Source: Paratrimastix pyriformis (Eukaryota > Preaxostyla > Paratrimastigidae). Taken from it: a stretch of 64,000 nt of DNA. This document shows positions 43,554-56,700 of the stretch, piece after piece. The DNA is taken from contig JAPMOS010000060.1 of assembly GCA_027972325.1 (NCBI GenBank), positions 164,657 through 228,656 of the forward strand. The letters run 5' to 3'. The notes under the pieces are model-generated. The model was not told the origin of the DNA, did no database searches, and worked only from the letters and a program-made list of their open reading frames with translations. Position numbers and translations under genes: made by a program. Position 1 is the first letter of the stretch, and every line of letters starts with the position of its first letter.

Positions 43554-46500
43554 CCACCACCACCAGCAGCGTGGATGAGGGGCGAACGGGAAAGCGAGGC
43601 CAGCAGACCCTGCGACCAGAGTACCTCGAGGAAGGCGGGGGACGCGTGGGGGACCATCAGGGCCAGAGCCGAGGCCGTCGCCAGTACGAGCTCCCCCGAC
43701 GGGCTGCAGCAGGAGGCGGGGCTCTCTTGAGCCAGAAGATGGGGGGCTGTCCCAGGGACCAAACCCGCCGTGCTCGAGCAGAGCAGAGCTGTGGGCCCAA
43801 CCCGACGTGAGTTCGGAGCCAAAGCGCGTTTCAGTTGGGGCAGAAAGGGGGGAAAGGTAGGGGGCAGCAGAGGCCCGACGTCCCTCCCGAACAACACAGC
43901 AGCCCCAGCCAGCAGGCGGACCGAGGAGATGCGCATCCAGGCCCGCGGCCGCGAAGGCTCGCGGGGCTTCGCTCGAGCCCGCGCAGAGCAGTGCGACCAG
44001 GCCGATCGACGGGGCGGCGACAATCCCCCCGGCCAGCGGGTGACACCACCACTCCACCCAGCAGCACCCGCAGCCTGGGTCCGTCATGGTCCCCGGATCG
44101 GCCCCTGGAGGGCCCTCCATCGGGGCATCCGCCTCTGCCGGAGGGCCGTGGGAGGGCGCGGGTATTTGGGGCCAGGCGAGGGCTGGCAAGGGCTGGGCCG
44201 CCCCGCAGCCGGGGAAGAGCAGCGCATCCGGGTGGACATGCGGCCTCGATGGGGGCGATGCCAGAGGAGCCTCAGCCTCAGCCAGACCTCTGGCAACACC
44301 CGACAACCCCGCGGGGCCGTGGGCTTGGGGTGGGGCGGGCAGAACCAACCGGACGAGGTGGGCCAGCAGGCCGTTTCCATGGGCAGCCCACAGGGCGCCC
44401 AGGGGCCCCCCACCGGCACCACCACCCTGCTGGCCGCTCCCACTCCCGGCAGCCGCTCGACCACCAGGCGCGGGGCGCGAGTCGGGAATGGCGTATGTGG
44501 CAGCCGAGAAGGGGGCCAGGTCATCGGCCGAAAAGGGAGCCGAGGCAACGGGAGCGGTTGTTGTTGTTGTTGTTGTGGTGGTGGCGGCAGTGGGAGCGGC
44601 GGGAGCGGCGGGAGCAGAGGAAGACGTCGCGTAGGACGCCAAGGACCCCGCAGTACCGCAAAGGGAGAGCTCGGTCCCCATGCGGCGGCTGGCCAGGGCC
44701 GCCAGGAGGGCCGCCCCGGAGCCACAATTCGCACCGGGGCGGACCAAGAGCGTCCGGCAGAGGGCTCCCAGGGCATTGAGCACGATCAGGACCCGCTGGA
44801 TAAAGAGAGGCGGCTCGCTGTTGGCCAGGGTGGGCAGGACGGCCGTCAACAGACGGCACCGATCCACTCGCACAGATCCCCCGGCGGCGGCGGCGGCGGC
44901 GGCATCGGCAGCAACGGCAGCAACAGCAATAGCAACGGGTGATGGCGGGATGCCTGACTCCGACTCGGCCGGGGCGGGCAGGGCCGCAAGATGACCCGAG
45001 GGGCCGGTCGCGGGGGCACCCGAGGGGGGACCGGTCTGCTGCTGGTGCTGTGCGAAGATGCCGAAAGCCCGAAAGGCATGATGGATGGGGTGGGTGGTCA
45101 TGTCGAGCAGCCCAACCAGCCGCTCGACCAGGGTGCCGTGGTTCAGCATCCGCTCCACCACGGCCGCGTCCCCTGCGGCGGCCAGCTGGGCCACGGCCAG
45201 GGCGGCGTCCATCTTGACCAGGGTCGCCATCGTGTCGTCCACCCGCTCGATCATCTCGCCGGCTGCCGACCCAGCGACGCCGCTCCCCGTCACCGGCCTC
45301 GCTTCCGCGGCCAGAGCCACACCGAGGCCGCCTTTGTTCTCGAGGCCGAGGCTCAGGACTGCCTCATCCTCGGGGCCCGGTGCCGCCTCACGGGCCCGAT
45401 GACGTCGGGGACGGGCAGCGGGGGCCAAGGGGGCCATGGGCTTGCGTGCGGCCTTGGTGGCGATCGACGGCCCGCTGCCGCTGCCGCGCCGTGGACCATC
45501 GGGCTTGAGAGCCAAAGGACCACCCACGGGCGATCGGGGCCGCGCATGCCGCGACTTGTTTGGGGGGCGCCGCTTGGGGGAGACCAATACGGCCGCATAC
45601 TCGTCGAGGAGCCCCTCCTGGACGGCCGCGCTGGGCTGGTACGGTGGCGCCGCTGCCGGGGGGCCTGCACCGGGTTGGGATGGGGACGGAGCGGCCATGG
45701 CCGTCGTAGATGGTGGGCCCGAGAGGGCACATGCGTCCAGCAGGAAGTGCGACAGCACGAGCGCAGCCATCTGGCGGGTGGCGGCCCGGGTCGAGTGGAG
45801 CAGAATCAACTCGAGGGCCTCCACGACCCCGTTTCGGCGCAGAATCTGCCGGCATGCGGCTGCGTGTGAGTGCGCGGGAAGAGAGGAACGCGCAAAGAGA
45901 AGAACGGAGAAGGCAGCGTCAAGATCCACAAGCACAAGAGTCAACCGGCGAAGAAGCATGCGGACACGGGCAGAAGCAGGAAACTCTCCCTCCGGTGGTG
46001 CCCACCCCACCGCAAAGGGAAGCAGCGACAGGCCTGAGGTGACGGCGAGCGATTTGAGGGCCTGCCCCATGAGCCGCATGACGGTCTCGGACATGGCGTA
46101 CTGGCCGCCCAGGGAGATGCCGCTGCCGCTGCCGCTGCCCGGAGCCAAGGCGGCAGTGGAGCGAAGGCGGCCCGAGGGTCGCCACTGTGGCTGGCCGAGG
46201 GCCGGGTCGAGACTGGCCCCCAGCAGCACCTCGCCGCCGCCCGATCCGGAGCTGACCGCACCGCCCGAGGCCGCCCCCTGCAGGATGATGCCCAGGATCG
46301 GCCTGCGGGAAGGGACAAGCGGTCAGGTGCGGCAGGTGGGGGGGGGGGGGGGGGGGGGGGGGGCAGAGCCGCCAAGCAACCGCCAGGAGGGCCCGCCAAG
46401 AGGGTGCGGCAGGAGAGGGCTATGCTCCATTTCCAATCCCTAACCCTACGGACCGGATCAGGGCGCTCATCTGGGCGATCTGAAGGGATGCCCGGGGAAC

Positions 46501-49500
46501 GGGGGCCGCATAGCAGCAGAATACCGTCCCGAGGAAGACGCGCTGTTCGTCCTCCCGGGCCGCCAGCAGGGCCGCCGTGGTCTCGAGGACTCGCTGCAAC
46601 AGCGGGGCCGGGGCGGTCCGCAGGAGCATTTCCCGCCCGACGGCCGTGCTCAGCAGCTGAGCGACCAGAGCGGCGGCATCGATGGGGCAGCGCTGCATCC
46701 GAGAGGCCATCATGGCACCCTCGCCCCCCTCGGCCTCGTCGTCCCCTTCGCCCATCCCGTCGTCGCCCTCGTCCTCGTCCTCTCCCTCGCCTCCGTCGGT
46801 AGTACCGTCCGCCGCCGCAGCCGGGGCGCGGGAGGTCTTGCTGTTGACCAGCGCACCACCCTCCTCCTCCTCCTCCTCGCCGCTGGGGGTGGTCGTTGAG
46901 CTGTGGCCGTCGTCGTCTTGCTGGTCGTGGCCCAGCGCCCGGTCACCGGCCGCTGCCACCCCGCCGTGCCCGCACCACCAGCTGGCTTCGGCCTGCCTCC
47001 CGCCCCAGGGCCATGACGTCGGGATACGGCGGCACGGCCGGGTCGGTCGACAGCCATCGTCTCGGAGGATGCCCTTGCCAGTCCCTTGGGTAGAGGAGAA
47101 GGTGCGGCAAAGAGGGCCTCCTCGGCCCCGCCACCCCGGACCAGAGCCAGCAGGACGTCCATGGCGGGTATATTGGGCAGGGCCACGTCGCCCCCCTCGA
47201 CCAGCGTGAACTCTGAAGGACACGGCGGTGGCACACGGGCCACCGGCTCGCCCGAGGGCAAGGGATCGGCCCGACCCACGGGGTGGGGGGCCTCGAGAAG
47301 GCGCCCCAGAAGCTCGTGGGCCGGCATGCAGAGGGCTTCGCAAATCGTGGCCGCGACTCCGTCAAAGTCCAGCGACACCCACGGAGGCAGAAGTGCGCCA
47401 TCCCGATCGGCGCGACTGGGCGCCGGGGGAACCTCGTCGGCCAGCAGGGGGCCCACCCAGTCCAGGGCAAGGTGGCTCGCCTCCAGTCGTGAAGGTCGCC
47501 CGGCCGGAGGAGGAGCAGCGGCGACAGGTGCCGACCCCGCCCCGCCGGGCGGTGTGGGGATGGATGTCCCGACGGCGCCATGATCCGTGCTGCTGCTGGC
47601 CAGGGTCGAGAGAAACGCTTCACAAAGGTGCGATGTCTGAACGGCAGGCTGCTGTTGCTGCTGCTGCTGCTGTGAGAAGGGTTCCTCCTCCCGGTCGATA
47701 ACGCCCAGGGCGAGGGGCGAGCCGTTCCGGTCGGCAGCCAGGCCCAGCATGGCCAAGAGGACCGTCAAGGCCGTCGTCCGCGGCAGGGCTGGCTGGGCGG
47801 CAGCTTGAGCTGTGTGGAAGAGCAGGGACACCGAAGCCACCAGGCCGGGCGCCACGAGGGCTGCCACCGCGGGGCCGCTCAGAGAGGAGGCACCGCCGTG
47901 TCCCGCGACACTCTCGCCGGCATCGGGCTGTTGCAGAGGACACTGCTGCTGTGAGGCCGGAGTCGGATCCAGGTCCTGCCGTTTGTGGGGCCCCTGGGGC
48001 TGCTGGGGCGTGGGCTGGTCGTGCAGCGGCGGGGCGGCGATGCACGGGTCGTAGATGGCGCCAAGGACCTCACACAGGAGGCGCACTCGGGCCGAGTGTG
48101 GGTCGAAGCGCAGATTGAGGTGGAGGTACTCGAGCAACCGAGCGATGCCATCCTGCTGGATGACCCACCGCCGAGTGCTCGCTGCATGCCACGAAGCAGC
48201 CGCAACAGGAAGGCAACCCATGAGCGCCCCGTCAGGGGGAGGAGAGGGGAGGTGCCACAGACCGCGGGAGCAGAGTTCCTTGAAAAGCCCGCAGATCTCG
48301 GTCTTGAGCAGGGACCATTGCATCTCCACCGCGACGCAGACGAGCCTCGAGGGGAGCACGGCAGCCGATGCTGCAGAGCAGGGCGCAGAAAAAAACAAGA
48401 AGGGGTGGCGGTCGGTCGGTGCAAAACAAAGAATCGCCCACGAAGACAGCCACGAGATGGGGGGGGGGGGGGGGGGGGGGGGGGGCAGGAGCGGACGACG
48501 CGCAAAAAGGGCGATCGAAACAGACTTTCCCCGAAGCTGGGTGACATGAAGCCCTCGTGACGGGGACCGCAGAGCAGGTCCAGCAACCGACCGACAGCAG
48601 GCCGCAACGCGTACCGAGCCAAAACTACCCTCACCCGGAGCCGAGGCAATGACGCGCCGAGCGTGCGTTGTGAGATCAGATCGGGCTCCACCCGCCGAAC
48701 CAGGCCGAAAGCACAAGCACACCAAGCAGGGAACCCAGGAGGACGACAGACGGTGCCGGGCGGCGAGGGCATGAGCTGCCGTGACGAGGGCCTCCATCAG
48801 CTCGAGGGGGACCGGCTGGCACATCAATCGAACCAGCACGGGAAGGACGCCACGACGGGCCAGTTCCGCGCCGTGCTCTGGGGGCCCGAGGTCACCCCGC
48901 GTTGAGGAGGGAAAAGCGATGAGACCCAATCAAACCCAAAAAACCAGGAGCCGCGGACCCTTGGCAAGGAGGGCCACCAGCTCGGCTGCCATCAACTGAG
49001 TGTCGCCGTTGGGGCTCTGCAGGGGGCAGAAAAGCGAAGAATCAGTCCAAGGCACAGCGCCCCCGAACGCGCGCATCGTCCGAGCGATACACAACAGGCG
49101 GGACGCAGACCTCGAGGAGCTCGACCAAAAAGCGCACCAGACCAAGTTGGACCAGCATCTCCCCGACGTTCACTAGAGAAACCAAGGGGAGGAAGGGGGA
49201 ACCATCTGAGCCCCAGCCATGCCGTGACGGGCACGCCCATGCTGGGTGGCCAGCAGTCGGCAGAGCCCTGAGTGTGGTGGAAGAGGGGAGCAGACCACTT
49301 TTGACAGCGAGGGCGGTGAGGCACTGCAGGATCTCGAAGATGGCCGAATCGGAGGCCTCGCGCTCCTCGTCGGGGGTCAGCGGGGCCCCCTGTGCGTATA
49401 AGGATTGTGGGGCCGGCAGCGGTGACCCGGTAGAAGGTGGCTCGTGCCGAGCCACCGTTCCGAGGCAGGTGGGAGCCCGGAGCCGGAAGGGGGCAAAACA

Positions 49501-50743
49501 GCAGTACTCCGACTCAGACGGGGCAGGTCCGGTGGGCGCGGATGTGACGGCTGCGGGCACCGCGTCATCTCCTTCCGGCTCATCATCACAGACATCGTCC
49601 CCAGTCTCCGATCCGGCGTCGTCTCCCTCGGGGCAGCCTTGGTCAGGGGAGGTGGCGACGTCTGGTTCGAGGGGGGCGGGCAAGCTGGCACCCGCACCCG
49701 CCCCGCTGGGAGTGGGCGAGAGCAGCAGCGATTTGGGAAGCTCGGCAAGTTGCTCGGGACTGAGGGCAGATGATTGGATGACCGTCACCAGAAGGCGCCT
49801 CGTCTCGGCCTCGGACAGGGCGCCCCCGGCGTGGTGGCGGCCCGCCACTCCGTGGGGGTGACGACGAGACCTCTCCTTCTCCTTTGCAACAACAGGCTGT
49901 GGGGAGTGAGCCTCGTCCGATGATGCCGGGGTGATGGTGGAGGCGGTGGCGGTGGCGGTGGCGGTGGAGGTGGCGGTGACGGTGGAGGTGAGCTGGCGCC
50001 GGGACTGGACATGGCTCGCCAAGGCGCGCACCAGGCGACGAAGCTCGGCACACTCGTTCTGGCGCTGCCGTTTGAGCTGGGAGACCAGGTCGCTCAGATC
50101 GCCACGGGTTTTGGCCTCTGTTTGGGTTGCACCAAGTGGAGAGCAGAAAGTACAGAGGATGAATCGAAGACCGAAAGTGAGCCGATCACATCATCACCAG
50201 AAAAAAGCAGTTGGAGGAGGAGGAAGATGGAGACCTGCTGCCAAAGCGCGACATTTGGAACATGAGCAGCGGGTACCTCCAGGACGGAAAACATACTCGT
50301 ACCGCCCAAAGTTGCGCGACCACCCAATAGGGCCGAAGGGTGCTGGTCCGCGATTGCCAAAGAAGAGAGAACCCCAGGAGGAGGTGAGTGTGAACGAGTA
50401 AGAGAAGCAGTCGCAGACAGAAAAAAAACGACTCATAGAGACTGGCAGCATCATCTTCGGTGAACTCGGTGGGCCCGGCGTCGAAACGACTCTTCCCCGT
50501 TCGATCATAGTCGCTCCGGGCAGTAGGATCGCAGAGAATGGTAGCGGCCTCGCTCAGTTCGAGGAAGGTGTCGTCTGCGTCATTGCCGCGCCGGCGGACG
50601 GGATGACACTTCAGGGCCATGATCCGATAGGCGCCCTTGATCGCATTCAGAGTAGCATCAGGGGGGACACCCAGGACTTCGTAAAGCGACGCCTCCTGGA
50701 CGGCATCCTCGGCCGGTTGGTCACGGTCCGGCTGTTGTTTCAT
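38147..50743 (-). CDS. Giant protein: N-terminal degenerate J domain, ARM/HEAT repeats, polyQ, Pro-rich tail
   Basis: The start ATG is at 50743. Exon 1 (50443-50743) codes a J domain, residues ~12-75: SLYEVLGVPPDATLNAIKGA, HPV in place of HPD, and CDPTARSDYDRTG. A 325-nt intron (GTCTCT...CAG) joins it in frame to exon 2 (49296-50117), which begins KAKTRGDLSDLVSQLKRQRQ. Exons 49111-49172, 48959-49016 and later ones supply ARM/HEAT helices (EMLVQLGLVRFLVELLE, RRGVLPVLVRLM, QQDGIARLLEYLHLNL). This continues to ~41,000, followed by a polyQ tract and a Pro-rich region ending FFGHPFFS at 38147. The total is roughly 3,000 residues by estimate. I know no family with this order. The proline-rich segment near 38,700-38,800 needs a frame change that I cannot explain by an intron. 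The gene is convergent with GAPDH. Confidence 0.7.
40629..40695 (-). repeat. Pure CAG repeat coding ~22 glutamines
   Basis: On the minus strand an uninterrupted CAG array reads in frame as polyglutamine within the low-complexity C-terminal part of the giant J-domain protein, between PVGA and LLEALG. Confidence 0.95.
42717..43322. repeat. Intronic minisatellite built on GTGCAGCGGGGG(T/C)A
   Basis: About 600 bp of two interleaved unit lengths (with or without an extra CGTGCAG) sit in an intron of the giant J-domain gene. Confidence 0.92.
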
Positions 50744-51172
50744 TTTTTTTTGCAGCAATAATGACACCGGTTATTATCGTCATCAGCCGGCGAAAGTTCC
50801 TCCCTCAGTTGAGCTTCTTGTTCGGTTCGAACCCGGTAATTTTGATTAGGCAAACTCCAACCCCTTGGAATGGTCAGGGAGTTTCGAGACGACCCTTGGG
50901 GCGTCAAAGATGTACACGGGGAGGTGAAAATCGAACACATGGGACTTTTTTTTGCGATTTCGAGAGGGAGGCATATGCATCGTGAGAGCGCAGCCCCTCG
51001 TGAAGAAGGACCATTCACACGAGACTGACAGAGGGCCCAGGTGTTTCCGGCCGGTCGCTCCCGCGTGTGGGCCTTGTTTGCTCTCCCTCCGATTCAAGCC
51101 AAGTTTGGAATCCCTCCATCTTCTCTCTCCGGAGGGGCCCAGGAGGTTCGAAAATAATACGCTCTGTCAAAA
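50744..51172. promoter_or_regulatory. Divergent intergenic region, J-domain gene / RIF1
   Basis: These 429 bp lie between two outward-facing start codons, lower in GC than the gene bodies. They should carry both promoters. No TATA box, RNA gene or supported reading frame was seen. Confidence 0.5.
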
Positions 51173-53683
51173 ATGTTTTTTTTCTCCAAAAATAGACCGA
51201 GCGTGATGAACGAGACCGTCTTGAATGGAGATATTCAGCGTCAAGACCAAGCCGGGCGAGACTTTGTCGATCTCGTGGATCTGATGGAAAAGAATCCGAC
51301 GGACCGTCCGAACCAGTACCCCCGATTGGACGAGCTCCTGAAGAAGGAACAGGATCCCGCCGTCATCAACGGACTCCGTCATTCCCTCGTCCGAGTTGCC
51401 GAGGTCTTGATTCAGGACATCACATCGGAAATCGAGTCTCGGTCTGCCCCATCGCGCGCCACACAACCCTGCTACATTGTCCTCGTCATCCTCCAGCTCC
51501 CACCCCGCGGGCCGTTGCCTGGGATACTTGTACCACCACGCCGGGTTTGTCCCCGAATTCCAGCAGAAAGGTCTGTGCCCTCTCACCGTGCAGCACTCTT
51601 GGCCCGGACGCTCCAGTGAGTGAGTCATCACCGTTGTTGGGCTTGGGCTGTCCTTTGGGGGGCCTTCTTGGCGGATGCCCCCCTAGCTGAGATCGCGGCT
51701 CGGATGATCGGCACCACGTGCAAGATGATTCACGATGGGCGCGACAAGAAGCTCTTCCTTCTGCTGGTGTGGGGTCTCTCGATCGAGTCCTTCCCGCCTC
51801 CCGTGCTGCGCACTCACCTGCAGGTCATCGTGGAGGCCCTGGTCTGTCTCCGCCAGATGGCCCGAATCCCGGCGGCACGTCTTTTTTTGGAGAGGGTTGC
51901 CGATCGCCCCATCTGACCAAAATTATCGGGTGGCTTGCGACGGGGCCTGGGGGCGGTAGTGCTACGCGATCGACAACCCTTTTCGTTCTGGGACGATTGA
52001 GCACGAAGGCCTCGTGGTCTGTGTCGTCGTACTTTTCCTGCGGCCGCCCGGGACTCTTCGGCATACCTCACATGACACATCGATGTCTTGTGACCTGCTG
52101 TCCCAGGCTCTGGCCCATGTCGTCGGGCAGGAGGGCCCCCGAATGGTTGGCCTGGCTCAGCGCTGGGTCGCAGTCGCCTTCCACCGCTTGACGTCCTTTT
52201 CCACTGCCCCTGCCGCTGCCGACTCGAGCGCTCGGTCTGCACTGCCGCGCCTCACCTCGCCCCGCCTCTCCCTGCGCGTGCCTCGCCCTGCGCGTGCCTC
52301 GCCCTGCGCGTGCCTCGCCCTGCGCGTGCCTCGCTCTGCGCGGGCCTCGCTCTGCGCGGGCCTCGCTCTGCGCGGGCCTCGCTCTGCGCGGGCCTCGCTC
52401 TGCGCGGGCCTCGCTCTGCGCGGGCCTCGCTCTGCGCGGGCCTCGCTCTGCGCGGGCCTCGCCCCGCGCGGGCCTCGCTCTGCGCGGGCCTCGCCCCGCG
52501 CGGGCCTTGCCCTGCGCGTGCCTTGCCAGGTTCTGCTCTATCCCGTGTTCATTGAAACCCTCACGTTTTCCCCGTGCTCGTCTGGCGCTCGGCCTTTTCT
52601 GGACGGCTGGCCACTTGGGCGCCCACCTCTTGGGTTTTGCAGCGTCGCCCTGGCTGCTGACAGCGTCTTCCGCGCGGCCGATCCGCACTGGGGTGACGAG
52701 CCGCCTCCCGAAGTGTCAAAGGTTGGACGACTTTAAAGAGAGAGGAAAGACACCGCAAGAAGTGTAGGCATAGTCCACAAGGGAAGCACCATAGTCAAGC
52801 AGTGTCCACCAGGACAACACACGCAAGCAGGCAGCAGCGAACAAGGGTCAACGGCAAAGCACTCAGGGAAGAGCACGTCAACATCCGAAACCGGAAATGG
52901 ATCCGTCACATGTGTGGATGGCCAGCTCATGCTCTCGCCACATCGCACAGCAGCAGTATGTCGCGCCAAAGGGGGTCCTCGACACAAGGCAAGACAAAGG
53001 GCGCGGAGCATATGACACGCCCTTGGCAACACGCGCACACGCACGCAGACAGTCGCTGCCATCTTCACTCTTGTCCACGCCCCCCCCCCCCCCCCCCCCA
53101 CCCGCCACCGTCAGTGGCTGGCCCTCCATGTGCGCCAGGAGCTTCTGCCCAAGCTGCACACCCTGATGCGCCAACAAAGTCTGCCCGCCCCTGCTGAGGC
53201 ATTTCCCCATGAAGCATCGAACCCCCACCAGCACCACCCGGTTGATCATTTTGTTCTCTGTGTGGGGATGGGGGGGAAGGGGGGGAAGCGCAAGAATCCA
53301 TCCAGGTCGCCCTGCGGACGTGGGTGCACACTGTGCGGCTGCTGCACAAAGAGCTCTGCAGCCGCGGCTCGAGCCTCATCAATGAGCTTCTCCACGAAGT
53401 CCCAGAGGTCCGAGCTCGCCTTTCCACTTGGCCCCTCACAAGGCGTTGTCCTCTTTGGCGACGGGCAGTCGGCCTTCTCCAATCGCGAGGCCTCGATCCG
53501 CATCTTCGCCTTCTCCCTGTGGAAGGTCCGGCCCCTCTCTTCGCTTGGGTCTTTATGCCCATCGCCGTCTTGTCCTGCAGGCTCAGGCCGAAAATTTCTC
53601 TCGAACGGGGACCCTGATGCATTCGAGTCGCATCAAACTCTTGCTCAAACCCTTTGTCCAGAGGTCCGCCCTGGGACCATCTC

Positions 53684-53728
<45 letters not shown>

Positions 53729-56700
53729 TCCGAAAACCGAGCCACCGGGGCCCGTAAAAGGGAACACGAGAAAGACCGAAATCACCCAAGACACAAAAAG
53801 GGAAAACAAAAGGGAGGGAGGACCCCACCACCCCGCACACCCCTTAACGGGCGCGCACGAGAAGGTTTGCGTCGAACACCTCGCGCACTTGGCACGGGGG
53901 GCACGGGCAGGAGGTGACCGGCTCGCGAGCGCGAGCAAGCGCCTCCGCAGCGGCCTGGCACCACCAGCCGGCCAACTGGCCCGCGTAGTACATCAGGCAC
54001 GTCGACATCCGGGCAAGCCACCAGTGTCGGGAGAAGTGGAGCTTCTGCTCTCTCTCTCTCTCTCTCTCTCTCCCCCCCTCGTCCTCCCTCTCCGCCCTTC
54101 TAACCCTTCCCTGCCGTCTGCCTCATTTCCCATCGGGGGACGGCCGCACTCCGCACGTGGCAGCCTGCGCCGGGATGGGACCCTCGCCGTTCGGCAAGCT
54201 GCGCTGCAATCGTGGGGAGATGTCCTCACCCTGATCGGGGCCCAGCTGCCCAATGTCCGTCCCCACCTGCGCAGCAGCGAATTCCCCACCTCCCCATCCG
54301 CCCGCGGGGAATCGGGGATCTGATGGGTTTGAGTGGCTCCGTGATGATGCGGACCCCGACCCGGATGGGCAGGTTTTCGCGGATGCCATCCCACCCGTGG
54401 TGGACGCTGCCATCGGGGGCGATGCCGCACAATGCGTTGATCTCTTCAACTGGCTCGGTCTGTCGGCTCGCTGGCATCCGTTCGGGTTCTGGGGATGGAA
54501 TCCGAGGGGCTCGGCCATGCTGACCGCTTGGCCATGCGTTTGTGGGCTGCCCGACTTTGGGATGGCCGTAGCGGCATTGATGGCCAAGGGCCACGAGGGG
54601 GCCATGCCCGACGTACAGCCGGCACCCGGCCCGCCTTGGCTCCCTGTGATCGCCACGCCCGCCGGGGCCCTGCAAAAGGCTGGAGCCTACGGGTGGCTCA
54701 TACGCACCGTCCGGCGCGCCCTGGGGCTGCATCTGGTCGGCGAGACGGCCCCATCGGCCAACCCTGTTTGCCCTTCGGTCGAACCGCCCTCACCCAACCC
54801 GCCGGCTGCGTCTGGCGGTCCATCGGCCTCTGGGCCTTCCGCGGGGTGGCGCCCTGAGGTTGCTGTCCGTCTCCCCCTCCCCCTGACGACCCAACCCTGA
54901 CGACCCAACCCCTGGCCCACCCGATTCCAATTTTCCCGAGCTGCGGTTTTCTTCCCTTTCGATTTTGCTCATCCCTGGGATCACATGCACGATCTGCACG
55001 TCTGGGGCGCTCGGCCGTCCACAGGAGGCCGCACTGCGACTCTGGCGGGCCGTTGCGGCTCGTTGCAGTCACGACCTTGGTCTGGTCCCTTGACACTCGC
55101 CCCCTCACTGGATGACCGAATTTCCTTTGTTGGGCCGCCTCATAGGCGGGGGCGAGAGCTATCCGGCGCTCCTCCACCAGATGCTTGGCGCCTTCTTGGA
55201 CTGCTGCGGTCTGCGACCGGCCGAATGGCCACGGGCTTCCCCTCGCCCCCTTCGCCCCTTTCGTCGTTTCCCTCATCCCCTCTACATCTCTCATTTTTTC
55301 TTGTTCGCCCTTCCCCCTTCCTCCTTGCCCCATTTTCCCCCTCGGGACCCCAGCGCATCCTCCTGTGCATCGTCACCCGGGGCCGGGGCTGGCCTTCGTG
55401 CGGGCCATGGGGGAGGCCTTGCTCGTACAGCACATCCATCCGCCTCCCCAGTCTCTCCCAACAGCGTCGGGGTCCAGCACCGGCGGCGAGCTCCTCCTTG
55501 CCCCCTCGGCCACGGTCCGCGCCCGCCTTGCGGCACCCGCCTGGGCGCTGGCGCTCGGGCAGCCGGTGGCCCTATCGGAGGATGGCGAAGCCGAGCAGCA
55601 GCGGGCCACCTCTGGGCGTTCCGCCGCTGCGTTGGGCGAGCAGGTCCCACCCGCCGGTCCGTGGGCGCTCCAGTCCCTCTGGCTTTGGGGCGGCGTGCCC
55701 GTTTTCCTGCAGCCCAGTGTTGCTCTCGGTTCGATCAGCCTCTCACTGCGACCAATACCCCATGTGTATGCGGGCTGTTAGTTTTCCTGCTCTACGCCTG
55801 GCTTCACATCCCGGCCCCCGGTGAGGAGAGATCTCGGCTGCTCTACGAGGAGACAGCTGCCCAGTGGGCCGGATTGCTTCGCGAGGGTACCGCGCGCACG
55901 GTCCGTGGTGCCGAGAGGTGGAGTGCGAGGCGTGATCGTCTCTCGTGACGAGCGGATCTGGGTTGGTGTTGGAGGACTGCCCGACCCGCTCCCAGGAAGC
56001 ACACCTTTCAAGTCCGCCGGCCTGCGGCCTCCTCGCCAGAGCCTGAGCGACCACAACGCGCACTTGCTTTTGTGCTGGCTGGGGGATTGGGTGATCCGGT
56101 GAGCTGGCGAAACAGAAAACGGTGACCGAGACAGTTCTCCTCTCTGACACATCCCGAACCGGCCTTCGATGATCTGCGAACCCTATGCGGTACTAACCAA
56201 ACACGCCCACCACCGCAGTGGGCCCTGCTGGGGACGCTGTTTGGCCTGCTGACCCCCGTCCGGTGCGGGACGGGGTCGTGCGCCCTGGCTGGCCTGCGCA
56301 CCTTTTCGAGCACCGTGCAGCTCTGGGCCTGCTGGGGTCTGCCACCCCCCCCCCCCCCCCCCCCCCCCCTGCGTCGTCACGAGTGCCACCAACTGCCGAT
56401 CCAGTGTGCACCTCGAGTGTACACGCACACATCCATAGAGGATGGTGGTGGGGTGGGGACGGGCCCCCATTCGCCTCGACAAGAGGCGACCGGACCCACC
56501 GCTCATCGGTTCCTCACCCACGCCTGCGCGCGCTGCTCATCCGACGAACCAGCGGGCGTCCTCGAGGGCCACATCAAGGCGGTCGAGGACGTCGGGGTTC
56601 GCAATTCATCATTCGAGGAGCCGCAATGGAACACCCTCTTGGCGGCCCTGACGTGTCCCCTTTGGTCTGACCTGCTGGCTCTGGACCGCTGCTGAGCATC

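Noticed and set aside
50186-50442. C-terminal membrane segment of a stand-alone J-domain protein (CLRLLLLLVHTHLLLG)
   Set aside because: The hydrophobic run is a translated pyrimidine tract. Splicing from GTCTCT at 50442 to the acceptor at 50118 gives a coherent coiled-coil continuation instead.
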